A stretch of 11,478 nt of DNA. Source: Lachnospiraceae bacterium UBA3826. GTDB taxonomy: Bacteria > Bacillota > Clostridia > Lachnospirales > Lachnospiraceae. The position numbers and the translations under genes are program-made. This document shows positions 5,561-11,478 of the stretch, in pieces. Within the stretch, counting starts at the first letter, position 1, and each line of letters opens with the position of its first letter. The stretch spans positions 1 through 11,478 of the forward strand of contig DGII01000062.1 in assembly GCA_002393095.1 (NCBI GenBank), written 5' to 3'. Below the pieces are notes generated by a model that saw only the letters and a program-made list of their open reading frames with translations, did no database searches and was not told where the DNA came from.

Positions 5561-8233
5561 TTATTGCTTAGTCTTATATAACACCCCGAAAGTTCCCGGA
5601 CCGCAGTTGACTGCTATAGCCGGTGATGCTTTCACAAAATATACATTTTTAAATGTCATCTTACTCTCAAGTATCTCTTTTATATACTCGATATCTTTTC
5701 TGTCAAGTCCCACATAGGTAACGAATACCATATCCCGATCTATCTCCGGCAATATATTGAAGACTCCGTCTATGTATCTTTTCCAGCTCTGTCTTCTGGT
5801 TCCCACATATATGCCGCAAACCTTCATCTTACCATTCGTTAGTCTCACCACCGGATGTATCATGAAGGCTCGGATGATCCTCGCCATACCATTACTTAAC
5901 TGCCCTGCTCTGGCCATATAGTCAAGATTGTCAAGTACAAAGCTTGTATGTACCCTGTTCTTTAATTTCTCCATTCTCTCTTTGATCTCAGATATATCGT
6001 AGCCCTCAGAGACCATACGGCAGGCTTCTATGACCATTAGGCCCTGACCGCTTGACAGATGCCCCGTATCTATGACAGTAACATTATCAAATGCTCTCGA
6101 TGCCTCCAGCGCAGCATGATAACCGCTGTTCAGCACACGGCTTGATATTGACAGATGTATCACATTAGATGCTTTCTCCAACTGTCTTGCGAAGAACTCC
6201 TCATGCTCTTCCACTGATGGTGATATGGTCTCTGCCACATTCTCTTCAGCGGACATATATGCCATAAGACCTGTCATTTCGATCTCGTCACCATCCATGA
6301 ATATACCCTCGCCGGTACGCACCTTATGTGGTATGACGGCTATATTATACTTATTAACAAGGGATGCGGGAAGATCAGCCACACTTTCCGTAGTTATGGC
6401 AACAGGACGCTTCTTCTCCCTGTATACAAGCCACTCCATACTGGTATCCACTACATCGGTCTCTGCACTCAGTATGGTAACCTTTTCCTTGGGCAGAAGC
6501 TCGCTTACCGCCGCTTCAAGCTCCTTGCCTGTTATAGGCTTGACCAGATAACCATCAAAGCCTTCTCTCTCATACATCTGCTTAAGATCCGAACCTACAT
6601 TGGCAGTCAGAGCTACTATTATGCTCTCCTTATTATAGCCTCCTGTCTGAGACCTGATCCTATGCATACATTCTATGCCGTCCATCTCCGGCATCATATG
6701 ATCCATGAGTATGATATCATATTTTTTCTCAAGGGTCTTAGTCAGTGCCTTGGCACCGCTCTCTGCTACATCCACCTTGATCATGGTATCTCTTAAGAGC
6801 TTTGATATCACTATCCTGTTGGATGAATTGTCATCCACTATAAGCACCGATGCCTCAGGAGCCTCGAAGCTGCATGCATAGCTGTCCCTGTAATTCCCCT
6901 CGTTATTCCTTCCTATATCATATTGTCCTATGACTCCGTCACTTACTATCTGCTGCGGTATCTCAATGATGAAGGTACTGCCCTTGGTATACACACTGTT
7001 GACGGTTATCTTACCGTTCATTATCTCAACCAATTGCTTGACAATGGACAATCCAAGACCCGTTCCCTCTATATAACGGTTCTTATCTTCGTCTACCCGC
7101 TTGAAAGCCGTGAAAAGGTACGGAATATTCTCTTTCTTGATGCCCATACCGGTATCTGCGACCGAATAGATGACCTTGACCTCGTTATCACCCTTCCTCT
7201 CACAGTCTATTGACAGGGATACGGAGCCCTCCTTAGTGTACTTGACCGCATTGTTAAGCACGTTGATGAGTATCTGCTTGATGCGCATATCATCACCCTT
7301 AAGCTCCGAGGGAAGATCCGGAGTGACATTAACGGTAAAGATAAGGCCCTTATCCTGTGTACTCTTCCATATCATATTGACAATATCGGAGAGCATGTCA
7401 CCGGTCTTATATGTTACCGGAGTAAGCTTCATCTGTCCCGACTCTATCTTGGACATATCCAAGATATCATTGATCGAATGCAGAAGCATCTTACTTGCCG
7501 CCTGAATATTCTGTGCATCCTGCGCCACCTCCTCAGATATGGCTTCTCTGAGTATCATCTCATTTAGCCCTATTATGGTATTGATCGGTGTCCTTATCTC
7601 ATGACTCATACCTGAGAAGAATCTGCTCTGAGCATCAATAAGCGCCTCTATCTCCTCCTGCCGCTTTTTGGACTTCTCACTCTCCCTGTCGAATTCCCAC
7701 ATCTGGAATCTCACCATCATTATGATCAGTGCACAGGTTATAATAAGTGATATAAGTGAATCCAGATATATCACATCTTTTGATCGCTCTCCTATGAAAT
7801 CGGGATGAAAATATGTATATGCGTATGCTCCCGTCATCATCAGTATATCGGATATCATCAAAAACCACGCAAAGCGACCCGATATGACCATTGCTATAAA
7901 AAGCGTGCTGAACACGACCCACAGAGGCGAACCTCCGTATAATCCTCCGCCTGTAATGAACGTCAAGGGTAGGACTATGAAGACCAGCACACAGCCCGAT
8001 ACCCTTGCTCCGATATCAAGCCTGTCATATTTGATGGACAGATAGGATATTACCAAAAAGACAATAAGGGCCGCACCCATAGTCACAATATCTGTTACGG
8101 ACTCTCCCACGAAGAATCCCAGAGCAAAGACCACTATCATCGATGCCATGGCTATGGTAGCCATTAAGACAAGCAATCTTTCCCTTATATTCCTTTCACT
8201 GTCATTGATCGCTCCAAACCATTTCTTAAGCAT
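5561..8233 (-). CDS. Membrane hybrid histidine kinase with receiver and C-terminal DegV (fatty-acid-binding) domain
   Basis: This is an 890-residue fusion. Residues 20-175 hold about six membrane helices with almost no extracellular sensor domain. A short coiled linker leads to HisKA with the phospho-accepting H211 (SHEIRTP), then the ATPase domain: N328 in the N box, D360 in DTGMG and GTGLGL at 390-395. The receiver (about 461-580) has D467/D468, phospho-acceptor D511 (LMDHMMPEMDG), T543 and K565. A linker of about 25 residues leads to a whole DegV domain (about 608-887) with TTESVADLP, SISS (695-698), VIDTGHLSSGQG, FVLDNLDYMARAGQLS and NCGPGTFGVLY. DegV proteins such as FakB hold a fatty acid for phosphorylation by FakA. 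The usual TSQPS motif reads ETISPS here and the ISSGLSGTY loop reads ISSRVLNSGY, so ligand handling may differ. GGGAGG (8243-8248) 9 nt before the ATG at 8231-8233 sets the start, 1 nt after the upstream stop; an in-frame ATG at 8263 lacks a good site. A lipid-sensing role is inference. Confidence 0.93.
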   Translation of the reverse strand: MLKKWFGAINDSERNIRERLLVLMATIAMASMIVVFALGFFVGESVTDIVTMGAALIVFLVISYLSIKYDRLDIGARVSGCVLVFIVLPLTFITGGGLYGGSPLWVVFSTLFIAMVISGRFAWFLMISDILMMTGAYAYTYFHPDFIGERSKDVIYLDSLISLIITCALIIMMVRFQMWEFDRESEKSKKRQEEIEALIDAQSRFFSGMSHEIRTPINTIIGLNEMILREAISEEVAQDAQNIQAASKMLLHSINDILDMSKIESGQMKLTPVTYKTGDMLSDIVNMIWKSTQDKGLIFTVNVTPDLPSELKGDDMRIKQILINVLNNAVKYTKEGSVSLSIDCERKGDNEVKVIYSVADTGMGIKKENIPYLFTAFKRVDEDKNRYIEGTGLGLSIVKQLVEIMNGKITVNSVYTKGSTFIIEIPQQIVSDGVIGQYDIGRNNEGNYRDSYACSFEAPEASVLIVDDNSSNRIVISKLLRDTMIKVDVAESGAKALTKTLEKKYDIILMDHMMPEMDGIECMHRIRSQTGGYNKESIIVALTANVGSDLKQMYEREGFDGYLVKPITGKELEAAVSELLPKEKVTILSAETDVVDTSMEWLVYREKKRPVAITTESVADLPASLVNKYNIAVIPHKVRTGEGIFMDGDEIEMTGLMAYMSAEENVAETISPSVEEHEEFFARQLEKASNVIHLSISSRVLNSGYHAALEASRAFDNVTVIDTGHLSSGQGLMVIEACRMVSEGYDISEIKERMEKLKNRVHTSFVLDNLDYMARAGQLSNGMARIIRAFMIHPVVRLTNGKMKVCGIYVGTRRQSWKRYIDGVFNILPEIDRDMVFVTYVGLDRKDIEYIKEILESKMTFKNVYFVKASPAIAVNCGPGTFGVLYKTKQ

Positions 8234-8234
8234 A

Positions 8235-10799
8235 TCATTCCACCTCCCCGTTAAAGGAGTCATGTAATATCCCTTTAAGTGTGGTCAACACTGAATCATA
8301 CTCCCCAATAAGTTCCTCCGCTCTGCGGCTTACCGCTTCAAGGTCGCCGTTTTTAGCTGCCTCCTCCATGCTCCTTGCCATCTCGGAAAGTCCCATTATA
8401 CCTATCATCTTGGAAGTAGACTTCACAGAATGCACGGTTATGGCGTAATTCTTAAGATCCTTTGCCTTTAAGAATTCATTAAGCTCTCTCTTCTTATCCA
8501 CAGCCTCTTCCATGAAGCTGTCGAACATGGATATATAGAACTCTTCATCTCCCTGACAATACAGAAGCCCCATGTCTGTATCCACTCCTATAGCCCTAAG
8601 CCGGCTCATGGTGTCCGCTCCCTCTCCATCATCCTCCGGCGCCTTATCTGTATATTCTTCTTCCCCTATACTCTCTGTCTTAGATATCTTCTGCTTAACT
8701 GCTTCGGATACCGGTATTACCTGTTCAGAGCATCCTGCCTTGTCATACACCACCTTATCAGGCAGTACTTTCTTAAGGGCTCTCTCAAGCTCAGCCCTGT
8801 CTATGGGCTTTGCGACAAATTCATCGAAGCCCTCTCTGAAAAACATCTCCTTGGCGGAACTCAATGCGTTGGCAGTCAAGGCTACAATGGGACTCATCTT
8901 GCTCTTAGAGCCCATATCCCTTCGTATCTGCTTCATGGCCTCCACTCCGTCCATCCTTGGCATCATGTGATCCATGAATATTATGTCAAAATCACTTTTC
9001 CTGCACATATTCACTGCTTCCTCACCGGAATCAGCAGTCGTTATATCCATCCCGTATCTTCCAAGTACATTCCTCGCTACTATCAGGTTCATGGGCTCAT
9101 CATCCACAACAAGAGCCTTCACTTCCGGAAGGGCGATGTGCTCCTCCGCCTCTGTCTTGTCACTTACTGTTGAATTAAGTATGTTGATAACGGGGAAGCA
9201 ATAGAACGGCTTCTCCATAAGACTGACCCTGGAATCGGCTGCAAGCTTTACTCCCTTGGAAGCTACCACGGCAACAAGCACCTTATCGGCAATGGATTCT
9301 ATATAATCCCTGTTGTCCAAATATTCCTCCTCACCCACGAACAGATGTGTCAGACTGAGATTATCCGTAAGCCTCTTAAGGTCCTCCACATTGCTGACTC
9401 TGTGCATCTTCAAATGCAGACCGCGGACGATATTGTAAACCATGGAATTATAGAACTCTCTTACATTCGGATCAGAGAACTTTTCAAAGTGCAGGAATGC
9501 ACCAAGCGTAAGCTTATCCTTGCTGTCTACAGACATGCACTGCGAATCATCCACTACCTTCTGGGGGATGCTCACACGTACTATGGTTCCCTTATCCTTC
9601 TCACCGTCTATCTGTACGAAGCCGCCAAGTGCACTGACAAATCCCGCTACGATAGTCAGTCCGAGTCCGAGTCCGTTAGTGGACCTGCTTCTGCCCGAAT
9701 CTGACTGATAGAAGCCGTCGAATGCCATCTCAAGCTCATCAGGTGACATGCCCACTCCCGTATCCCTGACCATTATGCATAAGTTGATCCCGTATTCCAG
9801 CTTTACGGAAGTAATGCGCACATATACTCCACCTTTCTTGGTATACCTAAGACCGTTCATGATAAGGTGCCACAATATCTTCTTAAGCTTACCCACATCG
9901 GAATTAAGCACTGCAGGAACCGATGCATCCACATCCACGATAAGCTCGACCTCCGGTTTCATATGAGGTCTTAAGCTGACACACAGATCATTAAGAAGGG
10001 ACGAAAGCATATAATCCTCATTATTGATGACTAACGAATCCGTACTTATCTCGGAATAATCGAGTATATCACCTATCTGTGAGCCCACCCTTTTGCCTGC
10101 TTCCGACACATATACCAGATCTTTTCCAATGTCAGCATCCTTTTCCTTCTCAATGCACACATCCGTAAGACCTATGATCGCATTTATCGGGGTTCGTATC
10201 TCATGGGATATATTGGCAAGGAAATCATTAAGCCTTCGTGTAGCCTCAGTCAGTTTATCTATCTCCTGCTCAGACTCACCGATCATACTGTTCCATTTAC
10301 GCATTATATTACGGGCAAGATATCCCACGACGAATATTATGCAGATATGAAGCAGAGTTCTGGTGATCACAAGAGCATCGAATACCTCTCCGGCTTTCCA
10401 CAACTGATATAAATCATAGGCTATCACCACATAGTATGTTATCTGTGCAACCGTTATTATGGCAGGCATCCCTGAAAAGATGAAGATCATAAAAAGCGCA
10501 CACATTAAAAGCCCCAGATCATATGTGCTTGTAACGTGTGAACCATAGAAAAAGCTCGCTCCGAGTATGCATGCGGAATATATCCTGATACGCATCTTCT
10601 CATCCAATCTTTGCTGGATATGGAGCATCCAACATAAGACAACACTTGCTGCCAGAAGGATAAGAGCCCATCCTTCCCAGCCCAAAAGGAGCGACTCGCC
10701 GATCAAAATGACTGAAAATATCGTATATACCGTCAGAATCGTCAGATGTGATGTAACGAAAAAATCCCTTCTAACCGAATCACGTTCTTTATTATTCAC
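8235..10799 (-). CDS. Membrane hybrid histidine kinase with degenerate receiver, true receiver and HPt domain
   Basis: This 854-residue sensor kinase has about six membrane helices (residues 20-60, 72-130, 142-163) and no sizeable extracellular domain. HisKA carries H199 (SHEIRTP). The ATPase domain has N315 (with H311 in place of the usual first Asn of the N box), D346 in RDTGVGM and NGLGLGL at 375-381. Residues 428-545 look like a receiver fold that has lost the acidic pocket and the phospho-Asp, yet still end with a KPF segment. The second receiver (about 560-678) is complete: D566/D567, D610 (FMDHMMPRMDG), T642, K664. After an acidic linker comes an HPt domain (about 730-845) with H790 in TVHSVKSTSKMIG. 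The start is GTG (10797-10799) with GGAGGG 4 nt upstream. It shares its layout and motifs with the next kinase, which suggests duplication, but only this one has an HPt. The stimulus is unknown. Confidence 0.93.
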   Translation of the reverse strand: MNNKERDSVRRDFFVTSHLTILTVYTIFSVILIGESLLLGWEGWALILLAASVVLCWMLHIQQRLDEKMRIRIYSACILGASFFYGSHVTSTYDLGLLMCALFMIFIFSGMPAIITVAQITYYVVIAYDLYQLWKAGEVFDALVITRTLLHICIIFVVGYLARNIMRKWNSMIGESEQEIDKLTEATRRLNDFLANISHEIRTPINAIIGLTDVCIEKEKDADIGKDLVYVSEAGKRVGSQIGDILDYSEISTDSLVINNEDYMLSSLLNDLCVSLRPHMKPEVELIVDVDASVPAVLNSDVGKLKKILWHLIMNGLRYTKKGGVYVRITSVKLEYGINLCIMVRDTGVGMSPDELEMAFDGFYQSDSGRSRSTNGLGLGLTIVAGFVSALGGFVQIDGEKDKGTIVRVSIPQKVVDDSQCMSVDSKDKLTLGAFLHFEKFSDPNVREFYNSMVYNIVRGLHLKMHRVSNVEDLKRLTDNLSLTHLFVGEEEYLDNRDYIESIADKVLVAVVASKGVKLAADSRVSLMEKPFYCFPVINILNSTVSDKTEAEEHIALPEVKALVVDDEPMNLIVARNVLGRYGMDITTADSGEEAVNMCRKSDFDIIFMDHMMPRMDGVEAMKQIRRDMGSKSKMSPIVALTANALSSAKEMFFREGFDEFVAKPIDRAELERALKKVLPDKVVYDKAGCSEQVIPVSEAVKQKISKTESIGEEEYTDKAPEDDGEGADTMSRLRAIGVDTDMGLLYCQGDEEFYISMFDSFMEEAVDKKRELNEFLKAKDLKNYAITVHSVKSTSKMIGIMGLSEMARSMEEAAKNGDLEAVSRRAEELIGEYDSVLTTLKGILHDSFNGEVE
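8243..8249 (-). promoter_or_regulatory. Ribosome binding site that fixes the start of the kinase-DegV gene
   Basis: The minus strand reads GGGGAGG inside the last codons of the upstream kinase gene, 9 nt before the ATG at 8231-8233. The upstream stop TGA is at 8235-8237. This arrangement points to translational coupling and argues against starting at 8263, which would overlap the upstream gene by 29 nt. Confidence 0.75.
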
Positions 10800-10834
10800 T
10801 ATACCCTCCGTTCCCTTATCTACACACAGACTAC

Positions 10835-10861
10835 GACAAAACCGGGATATTACCGGTTGTC
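10835..10861 (-). terminator. Weak hairpin between the HD-GYP and kinase genes
   Basis: On the minus strand GACAACCGG and CCGGTTTTGTC can pair around the loop TAATATC, with a 2-nt bulge (6-bp core AACCGG/CCGGTT). It begins at the stop codon of the HD-GYP gene. The only U run is inside the right arm, so it is a poor terminator. It may attenuate or process the transcript, or be nothing. The remaining intergenic DNA to 10800 shows no clear promoter. Confidence 0.3.
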
Positions 10862-11478
10862 TACATTATGGATCTTAATGCCTCTTTTAATACACTCTCC
10901 GTGATCGGCTTATTGATATAACCGTCCACATCAAGATTATCCGCCATTCTTATGGAATCAATGTCATTATCACTTGTAAGTACAACGATTCGTGTGTCAA
11001 GCTCATGATCTCTTATGTATCTGATTACATCAAATCCGCTCATTACAGGCATCTCAAGATCAAGCAGCACCAGAGCATGCTCCCTTTGCGACAGCTCCTT
11101 TATACACTCTGCACCGTCACTTACACATGTAAGTCCGTACTCAGGCATAGACTCAAAAATGTGACCTACGATATCGTGTATCACCGGTGTGTCATCCGCA
11201 AGTAACACACTTTTTCCTTCGAATATCTCGCTTTCCTTAAGCTTATACTCCTTATCCTCATCCATCATCTCAAGCATTATCCGTGCGAACTTAGGATCAA
11301 ACTGAGTTCCCATTCCGTCAACGATCTCCTGCCTGACAACGGACTGCTCTAATGGTTTTCTGTAGCTTCTGTTAGATGTCATGGCATCATATGCATCCGC
11401 TACACTTATGATCCTTGCTATTGCAGGAATACTCTCACCCTGTAATCCGTTGGGATAGCCCTTGCCGTCATATCTCTC
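10861..11478 (-). CDS. HD-GYP domain protein with C-terminal receiver domain, N-terminal part outside the window
   Basis: The open frame runs in from the right edge; 205 residues are visible. The first 43 match the end of an HD-GYP domain: ERYDGKGYPNG at 1-11, then IARIISVADAYDAMTSNRSYR up to about residue 40. In this family that domain degrades cyclic di-GMP. The HD metal-binding part would lie beyond the edge. After a short link comes a receiver domain (about 88-203) with D95/D96, phospho-acceptor D140 (LLDLEMPVMSG), T168 and K190 (NKPI). Known response regulators of this class usually have the receiver first, so this order is unusual. The methionine at 11380-11382 is inside the HD-GYP domain and is not the start. 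The gene ends 61 nt before the hybrid kinase gene on the same strand and is probably in the same operon, making it a candidate output of the kinase relay. An additional N-terminal domain is possible and cannot be seen. Confidence 0.88.
   Translation of the reverse strand, partial: ERYDGKGYPNGLQGESIPAIARIISVADAYDAMTSNRSYRKPLEQSVVRQEIVDGMGTQFDPKFARIMLEMMDEDKEYKLKESEIFEGKSVLLADDTPVIHDIVGHIFESMPEYGLTCVSDGAECIKELSQREHALVLLDLEMPVMSGFDVIRYIRDHELDTRIVVLTSDNDIDSIRMADNLDVDGYINKPITESVLKEALRSIM

Noticed and set aside
6326..6796. Plus-strand frame of 156 codons opposite the kinase-DegV gene
   Set aside because: It is opposite the receiver and DegV linker, has no recognisable domain and is explained by codon bias of the real gene.
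8234..8263. Longer start of the kinase-DegV gene at 8263
   Set aside because: No good ribosome binding site precedes it, whereas the ATG at 8233 has GGGGAGG at a normal distance.
1..11478. CRISPR array, tRNA, rRNA, insertion sequence or phage genes
   Set aside because: No regularly spaced repeats, RNA gene signatures, transposase or phage motifs were seen. The 66-nt inverted repeat does not have the features of insertion-sequence ends around a transposase.

Overview
The window looks like chromosomal DNA from a Gram-positive anaerobe of the Lachnospiraceae (Butyrivibrio or Pseudobutyrivibrio type). This is an inference from the protein families present (cellobiose 2-epimerase, GH77 amylomaltase, paired hybrid histidine kinases, a DegV domain), frequent ATA and AGA codons, GGAGG-type ribosome binding sites and sigma-A-like promoters. 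No rRNA, tRNA or marker gene settles the taxon. All intact genes lie on the minus strand, so transcription runs from right to left.

Region 1 (1-3850) is a carbohydrate block. A promoter with an almost perfect -10 drives malQ (4-alpha-glucanotransferase), and 57 nt further on comes a cellobiose/mannobiose 2-epimerase of the AGE family. Downstream, a sodium:solute symporter runs off the left edge. It has its own strong promoter and a compact operator of repeated half-sites just downstream of the predicted start point. The block fits uptake and rearrangement of plant-derived oligosaccharides, but the symporter substrate cannot be read from sequence.

Region 2 (about 3850-4273) is a gene-poor scar. 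It carries, on the plus strand, the last codons of a second epimerase gene, then an inverted copy of the sequence that follows the intact epimerase, then a promoter with two palindromic operator-like sites, then the first about 20 codons of a HipB/XRE-like DNA-binding protein that breaks off. On the minus strand there is a promoter, a good ribosome binding site and a 19-codon ORF. The 66-nt inverted repeat (893-958 and 3875-3940, 62/66 identical) brackets the epimerase and malQ.

Region 3 (4274-11478) looks like one signalling operon read right to left. It contains the C-terminal part of an HD-GYP protein with a receiver domain at its C-terminus, a membrane hybrid histidine kinase with a degenerate receiver, a true receiver and an HPt domain, and a second membrane hybrid kinase whose C-terminus is a complete DegV (fatty-acid-binding) domain. 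An O-acetylhomoserine sulfhydrylase follows. The two kinase genes are 1 nt apart and the sulfhydrylase starts 18 nt after the second, so they are probably co-transcribed. A plausible working model is that the only HPt serves as a phosphate relay between the two kinases and the HD-GYP-receiver protein, with the DegV domain adding a fatty-acid or acyl-phosphate input. The kinase-receiver-DegV fusion in this setting is the most unusual thing in the window.
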